Of a stretch of DNA of 64,000 nucleotides, positions 18,705-27,979 are shown one piece after another. The notes beneath the pieces were generated by a model. That model saw only the letters and a program-made list of their open reading frames with translations, was not told where the DNA came from and made no database searches. Each line of letters starts with the position of its first letter. The first letter of the stretch is position 1. The position numbers were made by a program, and so were the translations under genes. Source of the DNA: Dehalococcoidia bacterium (GTDB lineage: Bacteria > Chloroflexota > Dehalococcoidia > Bin125). The DNA lies in the NCBI GenBank assembly GCA_022826965.1, contig JAJDTU010000003.1, forward strand, positions 1 to 64,000. Direction: 5' to 3'.

Positions 18705-21272
18705 ATGACTTCACTTGCTCGCCTCGTGCTCTTCGTCATGTTCGGGAGTCTGCTGGCGGCTCCGGTGTCGGCAATCTCAGCGGCGTCGGCCCTCGCCTCC
18801 GACTCCACTGAGATCACCACAACGCTCTATCCCGGAGCCAATCTCGTCGGTTGGACCACGGCGGACACGTCGGTCGGGACGTTGTTTCGGGAGCTGCCGG
18901 AGCTGCAGTCAGTGCGCACTCTGTCGCCCGGCGGCGTGGGGTCGGTGTCAAGGTACGATCCGCCTGCCCTGGACAGGCTCCAGACGCTGCGGCAGGGGCA
19001 CGGCTATTGGTTACATGTCGAGTCAGACTCAGTGGTTCAATGGCGTCGGGAATGGACCAGCGAGGCGGCGATGCTCGACCTGCCGACCGGCCAACGTCTC
19101 GTGGCATGGTCAGGCGTCGACGACGTCGCACTGGACCGTGCGCTGTTGCCGATCGGCGAGGCCGTCGGCAGCGCCTGGCTCTGGGACGCCCGCAACCAGC
19201 AGTTCTTGATCTGGTCGTCCCAAGCGAGCTCCACGACGATCCTGTCCGCGCCAGATCCATTCGGGAGGCGGAGCGGGGTGCGAGCATCGCCCGTGAGCCT
19301 GCAGCGAGGCGATGCGATCGGTCTCAGTCTGACACGGGCCGTGACCTGGCGTCAGCCGACCGGTGGATCGCCGAGCATCGACTTCCGGGGCCGAATCTCC
19401 TCGTTCCATCGTGAGGTGGTCGCGGCGGATGTCGAGTATGTAGTCCAATTCTTCGCCCGTCGATTCGGCTTCGAGGTTGCCCCGCTGCACCTCGAAGTGA
19501 TCGTCCCAGCCACGCCGCAGGACATCTTTGGTCCGGAGCGGACGACCTGGACGGAGGCAGAGTCGTTTGCATCGATCCCGGACCGCGTATCCCAGCGGAG
19601 CAAAATCCAGATCGTCATGCCGCTGCCCGAGTGGACTCACCGTAGTGCGGAGTTGGTCGTCGGCGAAAACAATTCGGGGCGGATCATCCTGATGCATGAG
19701 TACTTTCACGCTGTGCAAGCCGAACTGGCCGGGGGTTCAGCGCTGCGGCAGGTCCCCGGATGGCTGGCGGAGGGCTCGGCTATCGCCCTCTGGGATGAGC
19801 TGGGGTTGAGCTACGTGGACCGGTCTATCGCCATGGACCGGGTGAGCCTGATCTCCATTGACGACGCTGTAGACCCATTCGGCCCACGCGATCACGAGCT
19901 CGGAGCGCTGGCCTTTGAACGGCTCCTGCGCTACCAGGGCGACAGCGCGTACTTTGCGTTCTGGCGCAACCTCGGCACGGCCTCGGGCGGCGAGGTGACC
20001 TGGCAGGCAGCGTTCGCCCGCACGTTCGGCAAGACACCGGACGACTTCTACCGGGAGTTCGAAAGCTGGATACGGAGTTACTACCCGTACGTCAGCGGAG
20101 AAATCGTCGATGCCGAGAACGTGGATGTGGAAAGCTTGCATGTTTCAGCGGACGTGTCCGGCATCGAGGCGCGCGTTGCGCAAATCGACGCCCAGGGCCA
20201 CTTCCGCACGAGCGTTCCCGCCGGGAGGGATTTCCATCTGGTCATTGGACGCGATGACCGACAGTGCCAGGCGTACGTCGGCGAGGACGGCAGGCCGACC
20301 GAATGGCGCTACGCCAAGCAGTTTTCGGTTGGAGATTCGAGTCAGAGCGGCCTCACCGTCGATCCTGGCCCGGAGTTCTGCCAGCAGAAGATCGACGGCC
20401 GAATCATCAGCTCGGTCTCGGCCGCGGCGGTCGGCCTCGAGTTGTCGGCCTGTCAGCCGGACAGCCTCGTGTGCGGACACGGGGTCACCGACGACCGCGG
20501 CGAGTTCTCACTCAGGGTCCCCTTCGCCGGGCGCTACACCTTGACATTGATTGGGGATCGGGCGTCAACCTGCGTGGCCTACTTCCGCGACGGCGGCGTC
20601 AGCGGCTCCCAAGAGCGCGCCACGCGAATCGCCGTCCCGCCGGGAGGCAACCAATCGGTGCGAATCGAGATCGGCTATGCGCTGTGCTCCACCTCACTCA
20701 GCGGACGTATCGTCGGTCTCAGTAGCCGCGAAGACCTGTTCCGGCGCGAATGGGACGGCGAACTGAAGATGCTGGTTCAGTTGCTGCTGTGCCCGTACGA
20801 GGTCGGCGGCAGGTGTGTGAACATCTTTCCAGATGCAGACGGCCGGTTCACCGCCACGTTGGGCGGCGATGGGATCTTCGAGCTGATGTTGAAGCCGTCC
20901 ACGATCCCCTCAGGGATCGACGGAATGCATGAGGACTGCGTGGTCTACTACCCGGGTCAGCTTCAGGTCCGTGCCGGAGAGGCGCAGTCGATCGAGTGGA
21001 CGCAGTCGGCCGATTTCTGCCGCTGGCGGGTCCGCGGTCTGATCCAGGGTCTGGACGGATCTCCCCTGCCCTTCCGAAGGATCGAGGTCTGTCAACCGGG
21101 CGGTCTCCCATACCCCACGCATCGGATGTGCCTCTCCGAAGTGCGTTCGGGCGCGGATGGCGCGTTCGATGTGCGAGTGCCGTATAGCGGAGACTTCGTG
21201 CTTGTCCCCGCGACGTTGTTCGACTGCCACTACGAGCGGCAGCGACGCGTCCTGGAGGAACACGGTCGGTAG
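18705..21272 (+). CDS. Secreted HExxH metallopeptidase-like protein with carboxypeptidase-regulatory-like repeats, truncated by an amber codon
   Basis: This protein of 855 residues has a signal peptide (MTSLARLVLFVMFGSLLAAP), two repeats of a W-rich domain (around GANLVGWTTADTSVGTLF and QRLVAWSGVDD), and a zinc-peptidase core. The core has HEYFH (His331, Glu332, His335) and WLAEGSA, the likely third-ligand motif of clan MA gluzincins. The C terminus is a series of cysteine-containing beta modules (C-x-x-x-I-x-G), probably Ig-like. After the TAG at 21270-21272 the same frame continues for 21 codons (VTIRDADVDVG, then LPKRICE) before TGA; these match the ends of earlier modules, so the gene seems to have lost its last module(s). 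A longer start at 18678 exists, but 18705 begins directly with the signal peptide. Peptide cleavage is inferred from motifs only. Confidence 0.75.
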   Translation: MTSLARLVLFVMFGSLLAAPVSAISAASALASDSTEITTTLYPGANLVGWTTADTSVGTLFRELPELQSVRTLSPGGVGSVSRYDPPALDRLQTLRQGHGYWLHVESDSVVQWRREWTSEAAMLDLPTGQRLVAWSGVDDVALDRALLPIGEAVGSAWLWDARNQQFLIWSSQASSTTILSAPDPFGRRSGVRASPVSLQRGDAIGLSLTRAVTWRQPTGGSPSIDFRGRISSFHREVVAADVEYVVQFFARRFGFEVAPLHLEVIVPATPQDIFGPERTTWTEAESFASIPDRVSQRSKIQIVMPLPEWTHRSAELVVGENNSGRIILMHEYFHAVQAELAGGSALRQVPGWLAEGSAIALWDELGLSYVDRSIAMDRVSLISIDDAVDPFGPRDHELGALAFERLLRYQGDSAYFAFWRNLGTASGGEVTWQAAFARTFGKTPDDFYREFESWIRSYYPYVSGEIVDAENVDVESLHVSADVSGIEARVAQIDAQGHFRTSVPAGRDFHLVIGRDDRQCQAYVGEDGRPTEWRYAKQFSVGDSSQSGLTVDPGPEFCQQKIDGRIISSVSAAAVGLELSACQPDSLVCGHGVTDDRGEFSLRVPFAGRYTLTLIGDRASTCVAYFRDGGVSGSQERATRIAVPPGGNQSVRIEIGYALCSTSLSGRIVGLSSREDLFRREWDGELKMLVQLLLCPYEVGGRCVNIFPDADGRFTATLGGDGIFELMLKPSTIPSGIDGMHEDCVVYYPGQLQVRAGEAQSIEWTQSADFCRWRVRGLIQGLDGSPLPFRRIEVCQPGGLPYPTHRMCLSEVRSGADGAFDVRVPYSGDFVLVPATLFDCHYERQRRVLEEHGR

Positions 21273-22294
21273 GTCACGATCCGCGACGCCGATGTTGACG
21301 TTGGAGTCTGGCGGCTGCCCAAACGAATTTGTGAATGACATGTCGGATCCACTTAGAGGCACCCGAACCCAAAGCACCGCTGCGAGGGTGCTCACCGGAT
21401 AGCGCCGAAGGCTGAGTCGAGGTCAGCGTCGCTCGGGGCGGTCTTGTTTGGTCCAACGAATCGGCGGGTGCGGCCTCCAGCGGCAGCGCAACCGTCAGCG
21501 GGAGAAGGCGCCGCAGGCCGCTATTCAGATCTTGCGGGAATGGGGAGCAAGACCTCTCACGCTTGTGCCGGACCTGATGGCTTGCTCCCGCCAGCGCAGG
21601 CCTTTGCGGGCGGATGACTGCCAAGAACTTTGGCCGCACTGCATTGTGCAGCGGAGAAGTGAGTGCCGCATACACGAACGTGTCTGACTGGCCGTCCAAT
21701 TCCCGTGTAGTTTGCGGCGCCGACGAATGGTCTCAGGTTCGGGCGTATCGGCCGTACAGATTGCCGACGAAGATGCCGATTCAGTTGTTCATGAGGAAGC
21801 TGCTGTGCGCGGTCATGGTTCCGCCGGCGCTGAGCGTCGCCGCCGCCGGGGCAAGCACAGCCGGAGTCGCGCGGCGAGTTCTCCACGGCGGTGGCGCGGG
21901 AGCCGGATTGCGTCGGGCATCGAACCCTTGATGTCAGTGCGAAGGAAGGACATGTCTGGGCGACGAACTCGCAGCGGGCAGCGATTTGAGATTGTCGATG
22001 CGGGAGGGAATGCGCCATCGTTGTGGCGCTCCGAGACGAGTTCGGGATTGAGGGCCAAGGGGTCTCACCCGATAGGCGATCGTGAGGACTAATGCGGGTC
22101 TGACTGTCGATTACACTCAGGCCACTCCACGCCGCGACGGGTCTTGCGGGAGACCACGACTTCCTCACGGAAAAGAGCAATCACGCAAGGTGCGCATGCG
22201 AAGGAGGGATGGCTCAGGGCAGCGACGATGAGTTCGGACGCCCGGGCGACCGTGCATTAGGTCCTGCTAAGACGCTCAATGAACAGGAGATTGC
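21273..22294. other. About 1 kb without a recognised gene
   Basis: The first 66 bp are the read-through remnant of the peptidase-like gene. The rest holds only short openings; one (about 21785-21931) begins with a hydrophobic stretch MRKLLCAVMVPPALSVAAAG but ends after about 50 residues and has no supporting ribosome site. The promoter of the tandem binding-protein gene should lie at the right end. Confidence 0.45.
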
Positions 22295-24721
22295 ATGAGT
22301 ATGCAGAGGCCGGAGATCCCCCAACTAAGCCGGAATCGGGTGCGCCTGGCAACCGCATTGGCCCTCGTCATCGCCATGACGACGCTGGCGAGCTTCGCAA
22401 CCTTCGGCAGCGTCCGATCGCATCCGGTGTCCGATAGCGCAGACGTCCGTGTTTCCGTACTCAAGAGCGACGACGGCACGGTCAGAGTCGGCGTCCAGGC
22501 GCTCGCAGCCGATGGCCAGTGGGGCGAGCGCCAGCTACCGAGCCGACGCGTCATCTCAGCCACCTCGCCGACCAACACGTGGCTGCGCAGCTCGCCGGTC
22601 ACACTTGATAGCGGCGGTGCGCTCGCGCCGCTGTTCTGCGTGGTCGCTCATGGTGCGACCGACGACCGCTTCTGGCTCAAGTTTCGCGCCTACCTCCACC
22701 AATCCGCCAACCTGAGCAACACCAATCTACGCTTTGAAACCCACCTACAGGGTCACGCGCAGGCGGCCGCGATTGAGCGCTGCATCGCCGACGGCGCGGC
22801 CGTGATCGCCTCAACCTTGGCGAGCCCCGAAGACGTTCGCGAGCCGCTCAAACGGGCCAAAGAGGCCGGGTTGCGAGTCGTGACGTTCAACGCAGGGGTC
22901 GAGCACGCCGAGAGCGTGGGCTCGGAAATCCACATCGCGCTCAACGACCGTGCGGCCGGCGAACTGGCCGGCCAACAGTTCAACGAGCGTGGCATCAGCG
23001 GCCAGGTCGGCTGCCTCATCCATGAGCGCGACAACCTCAGCCTCGAGCATCGCTGCGACGGCCTTGAGGCCGCCTACCAGGGCGCCGGCGTGACGCGGAT
23101 TCAGCTCGAAGAAGCCACCGCCAACCTCCAGGGCGACTACGACGATTTCCTCGACCAGGTCGCAAGCGAGCTCGCCGACCATGAGGGACCGCGCTATGAC
23201 GCCGTGCTGACGCTCAATGGTGACACGTTGAATCACACGCTGACCGTCGTCCAGCGGCTGGGCGACACGGCAGACGGGCTGCGCGTCGCCTCGGTGGGCG
23301 TGCACCTTGATGACCTGGCGGCATTTCCTGATGCCATGCTCGAACAACACGTGGATGCGCTGATCAGCGACAGCTTCGACGCTCAGGGGCACTTCGTCGC
23401 CGGCGCGCTGCAACTCTCCTACAACCTGCACAACGCCGCGTATATCTCCCAACCCCAGCTATGGCTGGCCGATCCCGCCCTCATCGACCACCAATCGGCC
23501 CAGGCGAACACCGACGCCTTCAAGGCGATCTCCGTCTCGCTCGAGCGCATGCTCGATCAATCAATGGGAGACGGGCGCCGAACCGCTGGAGTCACCGTCC
23601 GCGTCGCCGCGCTCAAGCGCGACAACGGGTCTGTGGTCTTCGCGATCGAGGCGAAGGGCGCCGACGGCCGCTGGCGCAGCCCCCAACTGCCCCGACTGCG
23701 GGTGCTGTCGGCGGATGCGCCGAGCGGCCATTGGTTGGCTAGCTCCGCGGTTGAGCTACCCAGCCTCGCCGCTGGTGCGCCGCTCTTCTGTGTGGTCACG
23801 CATGGTTCCAGGCAGGACCGCTACTGGCAGGTCGCCCGCGCCTACATGCACATATCCGCACACGTCACCGACACCAACTGGCGCTACGAGGCACATCTCG
23901 ACGGCGCCGACCAGGCCGCCGCCATCGACCAATGCAGCGCCGACGGCGCCGCCGTGATCGCCTCGACGCTCGCCGACCCCGACGCAGTGACCGACTCGCT
24001 GTTGGCCGCCAAGCAGGCCGGCGCGCGCATCGTCACCTTCAACTCGGGCGGCAGCTTCGCTGCAGCCGCCGGCTCCGAAATCCACGTCGCATTGGACGAC
24101 CGCGAAGCGGGCGCCGCTGTCGGCCGACGCATCAACCAGTTGGGCATCACCGGCCCGATCGCCTGCGTCATCCACGAAGCGAACAACGTCGGCTTGGTAG
24201 AACGCTGCGAAGGCCTCGAGGCGACCTACGCGGGCGCAGGCGTGACTCGCCTGCAGCTGACCGAGGGTGCAGCGGATGCGCAAGTCGTCGAGGAACTTGT
24301 CAGCGGCTTGACCACTCCAGACTCACCGGAGTTTGTCCTGGCGTTGACCCTCAATGCCAACACCCTGTTCAGTGCGCTCGACGCAGCCAGCCAGATCTAT
24401 GCGGATAGCGGCCACACGATCAAAGTCGTTCCGATCGGCACCCACGTGCAGCTCGCCAGGACCCCCCTGGAATGGCGGATGCGGCACCTGCTGTCACCCT
24501 TCAACGACAGCGTCGAGTCGCAAGGCTTCCTCGTCGTGAGCGCGATGCACTTCGTCCACAACCACCACACGCCGCCCGAGTTCATCGACAGCCCGCAGCT
24601 ATGGCTGGCGACCCCGTTCGCCATCAATCCGAGCCGACTGCAGGCGAACCCCGAGGCGGCTCGAACGGTCGCAGCCAGGCTCCTGCAGTACGTGGCCGAA
24701 GCGGCCGCAGACGACCAGTAG
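22295..24721 (+). CDS. Tandem sugar-binding-protein-like sensor (two fused periplasmic-binding domains)
   Basis: This protein of 808 residues has an N-terminal membrane or signal helix (RLATALALVIAMTTLASFA) and then two copies of a 380-residue unit. Each unit starts with a small beta domain (VRVSVLKSDDGTVRVGVQA; VRVAALKRDNGSVVFAIEA). It then continues into a type-1 periplasmic-binding fold of the ribose/LacI sort: LFCVVAHG, IADGAAVIASTLA, RVVTFNAG, SEIHIALND, CLIHE, LTLNGDT. No lipobox Cys and no transporter genes accompany it, so sensing is more likely than uptake. Paralogues with a single unit are at 27980-29302 and 34279-35616. The ATG has CAGGAG 6-7 bp upstream. A perfect 16-bp hairpin follows the stop by 49 nt. 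The two units differ in detail, so they may bind different ligands. Confidence 0.8.
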   Translation: MSMQRPEIPQLSRNRVRLATALALVIAMTTLASFATFGSVRSHPVSDSADVRVSVLKSDDGTVRVGVQALAADGQWGERQLPSRRVISATSPTNTWLRSSPVTLDSGGALAPLFCVVAHGATDDRFWLKFRAYLHQSANLSNTNLRFETHLQGHAQAAAIERCIADGAAVIASTLASPEDVREPLKRAKEAGLRVVTFNAGVEHAESVGSEIHIALNDRAAGELAGQQFNERGISGQVGCLIHERDNLSLEHRCDGLEAAYQGAGVTRIQLEEATANLQGDYDDFLDQVASELADHEGPRYDAVLTLNGDTLNHTLTVVQRLGDTADGLRVASVGVHLDDLAAFPDAMLEQHVDALISDSFDAQGHFVAGALQLSYNLHNAAYISQPQLWLADPALIDHQSAQANTDAFKAISVSLERMLDQSMGDGRRTAGVTVRVAALKRDNGSVVFAIEAKGADGRWRSPQLPRLRVLSADAPSGHWLASSAVELPSLAAGAPLFCVVTHGSRQDRYWQVARAYMHISAHVTDTNWRYEAHLDGADQAAAIDQCSADGAAVIASTLADPDAVTDSLLAAKQAGARIVTFNSGGSFAAAAGSEIHVALDDREAGAAVGRRINQLGITGPIACVIHEANNVGLVERCEGLEATYAGAGVTRLQLTEGAADAQVVEELVSGLTTPDSPEFVLALTLNANTLFSALDAASQIYADSGHTIKVVPIGTHVQLARTPLEWRMRHLLSPFNDSVESQGFLVVSAMHFVHNHHTPPEFIDSPQLWLATPFAINPSRLQANPEAARTVAARLLQYVAEAAADDQ

Positions 24722-24770
24722 GGTTCCGGCCGACGCGCCATCCTCGATGCGCCGCCTGTACGCGAACAGC

Positions 24771-24808
24771 CCCGCTCCGACTCCGCATCCTCGCGGAGTC
24801 GGAGCGGG
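24771..24808 (+). terminator. Strong hairpin after the tandem sensor gene
   Basis: CCCGCTCCGACTCCGC (24771-24786) pairs perfectly with 24793-24808 around the loop ATCCTC. It lies 49 nt after the stop of the tandem sensor gene. No T-run follows, which is common for G+C-rich genomes; a role in termination or transcript protection is likely. Confidence 0.6.
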
Positions 24809-24821
24809 AAGCGACAGACAT

Positions 24822-25218
24822 AGGGAAAGTGTATTCGCGTCCGGGTTGGTCGCGTCGAAGTCCACCACGGTGGTCGTGGTCGGAGTGTTCTCAGCGAAGT
24901 TCTTCGTGGTCGTGGTGGTGGTGATATCCGAATCCTCGTTGACGTCGGTCACGTTGATGGTGACGGCGTAGCTGGTCTTGGTCTCGTAATCCTGACTGCC
25001 GCTGGTCTTGATCTGGCCGGACGAGGCAATGCTGAAGTGCCCCGAGTCCGTCTCTATCTCGTCGGCCGCCGCGGCGCTGGGACCGGTGTCCAACCGGGGT
25101 TGGGGCTGCCGTTCCAGCGGGCGCGGACTCGGGCGCTGTACCTGGCTCCCGGTTCGAGTCCGGTGACCGTGGACCGGTTTGTGGTCGGGTTGGCGTTTAT
25201 CCGCGATGATGCCAGTGG
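24822..25218 (-). pseudogene. Remnant of a secreted Fn3-cadherin repeat protein
   Basis: Read right to left, the segment first encodes, in one frame, a fibronectin-III tail (TVTGLEPGARYSARVRARW, then NGSPNPGWTPV). After a frame change it encodes a cadherin-like repeat: SGHFSIASSGQIKTSGSQD, YETKTSYAVTINVTDVNED, then NFAENTP. This order, Fn3 then cadherin, is common in secreted repeat proteins. There is no start, the frame is broken and the piece ends within a repeat near the hairpin at 24771-24808. It abuts the stop codon of the sensor kinase at 25219. It is the debris of a larger surface protein left by recombination in this island. Confidence 0.7.
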
Positions 25219-26502
25219 TCAAGCTCCTGGCGATGCGTCGGGAACCTCGCAGGTGACCAGCGTGCCGACCGACCCAGGCGGCGCCCCAACCGTGAGGGTT
25301 CCGCCAATCAGCTTGGCATCGGCCTGCATGCTTCGAATGCCATGACCCGTTTCCTGGAAGTCCCGCGGCAGGCCGTCGCCATCGTCGCGAATCGAGAGCC
25401 GAATCTGGTCACGCTCGAAGTCCAGCTTCACCTCGACCTGCCCGGCGTTGGCGTGTCGGTAGGCATTTGTCAGGGCATTGTTGGCGATCGAGAACAGTCG
25501 GGCGCGGGTCTGCACGGGCAATGGCGGCTCAGCGCCCGACTGCGCGAACTCGGCGGCTACGGTCGAAATCGTCGTGAAGGTGTCGACATGTGAATGCAGC
25601 ACGGCACCCAGAGCCCGCCCCTCGAAGATGTCGCCCATGTCGATCGGGCGCCGCAAGTCCCACATGGCCGATCGAGACAGGGCCGCCGTGGCGGCGAGGG
25701 TCTCGTGCAATTGCTCGTCCGAATCGTCGGCAATGTCCATGGCGTGATCGATGCCCAGACCAATCATGTAGGCGGTCTGCGCTGTGGTGTCGTGAATGGT
25801 CTGGGTAAGCTCAATCCGTTCTTGCAACAACGCCCGTTCACGTGCGAGCGCTTCGCGTCGGGCTCGGCGTTCGATGCCGGCGACCCAGCTGCCGCCCAAG
25901 ACCGCCGGGAACATGAAGAAAACCCTCATGAACAGCTCGCGTTCCTCGGCCGCCTCCAGACTGATTCCCTCGCCGACGAACACGCAGGCCAGGACATAGA
26001 TCGTGGCAACCATCAAGGTCCAGAGCAGGCTGAGCCTGAACGATGGGAAGGCGACGCCGAAGAGCGCCAGGGCGGGATAGTAGGCCACGAACGTGATCGA
26101 TTCGAAGCCCTCGCTCATGATCACGATCGAGGAGAGCAGCAGAATGTCCAGGGCGGAGGTTCCGGCCAGCCAGGGCCACGTGACCTCGGCGTCCGATCTG
26201 AATCTTCGATGGAGCAGGGCGTTGCCGACCACGAGGGTGGAGAGGATGGTCACGTACGCGATGTATTGGGCGGTTGTGAAATCGGGGCGGTAGGCAACGA
26301 TGAAGATTCCGAAGGCAGCGATGCCCCAACGTCCCCAGACCGAGACTTCGGCGACACTGCGCAGTTCGCCGGGATTAGACCGCATCGCCGTCGAGATTTG
26401 GCCGGCGACCGCCAGGATTGGCGTCGTCAACATAATGGCCGCGCAGGTTCCCGGAGAGGTCTCTGCAGCGATCGGACCAAAGGAGTTGGACAATAGCTGC
26501 AC
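25219..26502 (-). CDS. Membrane sensor histidine kinase (HisKA_3/NarX type), no adjacent regulator
   Basis: This protein of 427 residues has an N-terminal half made of about six hydrophobic helices (starting GIAAFGIFIVAY), a short coiled link (ARERALLQERIEL), the phospho-acceptor His237 in TQTIHDTTAQ, and a C-terminal ATPase domain with NNALTNAYRHAN, RDDGDGLP and GHGIRSM. This is the NarX/DesK-like class that works with LuxR-type regulators. No regulator gene adjoins it; the nearest is at 31360. Its close paralogue at 29988 does pair with that regulator, so this one may be a second input to the same pathway. The start is uncertain: GTG at 26502 gives the longest product, but an ATG at 26433 (MLTTPILAV) is also possible, and neither has a clear ribosome site. 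Confidence 0.88.
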   Translation of the reverse strand: MQLLSNSFGPIAAETSPGTCAAIMLTTPILAVAGQISTAMRSNPGELRSVAEVSVWGRWGIAAFGIFIVAYRPDFTTAQYIAYVTILSTLVVGNALLHRRFRSDAEVTWPWLAGTSALDILLLSSIVIMSEGFESITFVAYYPALALFGVAFPSFRLSLLWTLMVATIYVLACVFVGEGISLEAAEERELFMRVFFMFPAVLGGSWVAGIERRARREALARERALLQERIELTQTIHDTTAQTAYMIGLGIDHAMDIADDSDEQLHETLAATAALSRSAMWDLRRPIDMGDIFEGRALGAVLHSHVDTFTTISTVAAEFAQSGAEPPLPVQTRARLFSIANNALTNAYRHANAGQVEVKLDFERDQIRLSIRDDGDGLPRDFQETGHGIRSMQADAKLIGGTLTVGAPPGSVGTLVTCEVPDASPGA

Positions 26503-27173
26503 GACATCGGTAACGCCGGCCCACGACTCGAAATGCGATTTCTCTCAACGTAGACTCGGCTGTCGGCCGCCGAAAGGTTGAGGTCTACCGTTTCATTTCA
26601 GTTGTCCTCACGACCTTTTGACCCCTTTGGGAGATATCCTCATACCGTGCCGAAGTGGCTGTCGGGGCTGATTTGCCGTGGATCCGGGAGCGGCGCACCG
26701 GCGCATCGGCGCGCGGTCAAGCGGGCTGTGGCTGGTGTGTAGCGACATTGGCGGAGGGCTCCGGTCGATGGTCGGCGGGACAACGAGGAGTCGGGGACGA
26801 CGTTCGCCGGGCGGGAGGGCCTCGCTCCCCACTTGCGTGGGGACGGGCTCTGACTCGCTCCCTCAGGAAGAGGGCGCTTGACCCACTGGCTCGCGTGCGA
26901 GGTGGTTCCTGCCCGACGATCGGGACGACCCAACGTCAGCGTGGCCTAATCGGTCGAGAGCGTCACTGCCTGCGATCGTTGGACGCAGGGGTCACCGGAA
27001 GCGAACTTACCGCGGTCCCGTCGCCAACCGCCGACAAGCTGGACTGCGTGTTGGCGGTTGGCACTCGACTGCGGCGAGTTCAGGACGTTCATCAACGCTT
27101 TCGCGGCGCGCATATGGTTCGGTAACTGATGCTGCCGGAGCCTGGGTGCGGAGCCAGCTGATCGCGGTGGGCA
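26503..27173. other. About 670 bp without a gene between two minus-strand genes
   Basis: No frame here looks coding. It contains a 14-bp hairpin at 27023-27062 and a shorter one, CCCCAC-TTGC-GTGGGG, near 26829-26842. The left end should hold the promoter of the sensor kinase gene; TTACCGAT occurs at about position 26505-26513 on the minus strand, resembling one half of the dyad described for genes further right. Confidence 0.45.
27023..27062 (-). terminator. Hairpin downstream of Fn3 gene
   Basis: GCCAACCGCCGACA (27023-27036) pairs with TGTTGGCGGTTGGC (27049-27062) over 14 bp with one G-T pair and a 12-nt loop. It lies 111 nt beyond the end of the minus-strand Fn3 gene and could terminate the sensor-Fn3 transcript. 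Confidence 0.45.
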
Positions 27174-27920
27174 CTACTGGCCGAAGGGCGGGTAGTAGGC
27201 TTGCGCCGACTCGAACACGCCGAATTGTGCCGCGACCTGGTAGATGTATTCCCGCTCCGCCGAAGGGTTGTGCAGGTAACTGGTTACATCCGAGTCCAGA
27301 TGCACGACCAACTGAGGAATCTCACCGACGACGGTGACCTTGTAGCCGGACAGGGCGGCGGCGTCCTCCGACCAGGACAGGGTCGGAGCGGTCCAGGTCA
27401 GCTCGTACGTCGCCGGTTCGTCTTCTTCTGAATTGTCGACCACTGTTAGGTTCGTTGGCTTCGGGTAGCGGGGGACATGGACGACAACATGGGTTGTCCA
27501 GTCGCTGTACTGGAGAGTTTCGTCCGCGTCCTCGTAGATGGCGCGTAGCCGGTAGCCGTAGGCTCGGCCGCCGATGAACTTGTCGTCTTCGTCGGGATCG
27601 CCGGAGCTATCGATGTAAGAGGTCTCGGTGTCGCCGGTGTGGTCAACCAGGGTGATGTACTCGCTGGAGACGAAGTCCTTGCGCTGGATTCCGTAGCCAA
27701 CCAGGGTGTATGAACTCGCGGACGTGTCGGGCGGCGACCAGCTCACTTTGAGCCCGGTGCTGGCTCGGCCGCCTTCCAGGTCGGTGGGCATCGGCGTGTC
27801 CGTTGCTCGGGCGGGAGCGACGGACAACGTGATGGCGAGGGCTGCCAGCATGGCCAGTCCGACCGACGACAGGGCGGTTCGCCAGCGGATGGACGCGGGC
27901 ATTCGTTCCGGGAATCTCAT
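27174..27920 (-). CDS. Secreted fibronectin type III protein (two domains)
   Basis: This protein of 248 residues has a signal peptide (helix ALSSVGLAMLAALAITL, then VAPARA) and two Fn3 domains of distinct kinds. The first starts near GLKVSWSPPDTSASSYTLVG, with a YGIQRKD strand and an RAYGYRLRAIYE strand. The second starts PKPTNLTVVDN and has TYELTWTAPTLSW and SGYKVTVVG strands, ending with VAAQFGVFESAQAY. There is no membrane anchor or cell-wall signal at the C terminus. The start ATG follows GAGGAG. It lies 59 bp downstream of the sensor gene at 27980-29302 on the same strand, so both are probably one transcript. Fn3 domains usually mediate protein or sugar contacts; the target is unknown. 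Confidence 0.82.
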   Translation of the reverse strand: MRFPERMPASIRWRTALSSVGLAMLAALAITLSVAPARATDTPMPTDLEGGRASTGLKVSWSPPDTSASSYTLVGYGIQRKDFVSSEYITLVDHTGDTETSYIDSSGDPDEDDKFIGGRAYGYRLRAIYEDADETLQYSDWTTHVVVHVPRYPKPTNLTVVDNSEEDEPATYELTWTAPTLSWSEDAAALSGYKVTVVGEIPQLVVHLDSDVTSYLHNPSAEREYIYQVAAQFGVFESAQAYYPPFGQ

Positions 27921-27979
27921 TTCATCGTCTCCTCGCGGCCCTGGGCGCTGGCCGTGCGGATGCAGGGACGCCGTGGCTG

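Noticed and set aside
6009-21272. Two in-frame TAG codons as evidence of stop-codon recoding
   Set aside because: Intact genes in the window end with TAG (for example at 8879, 11337 and 52128), so TAG acts as a normal stop.
25130-25180. GGTTCGAGTCC, a tRNA-like T-loop
   Set aside because: It is the complement of codons for the conserved Fn3 motif GLEPG in the pseudogene, and no cloverleaf fits around it.
26820-26850. CTCCCCACTTGCGTGGGGACG, like a type I-E CRISPR repeat
   Set aside because: It occurs once; no second copy, spacers or cas genes are present. It is better read as a simple hairpin.
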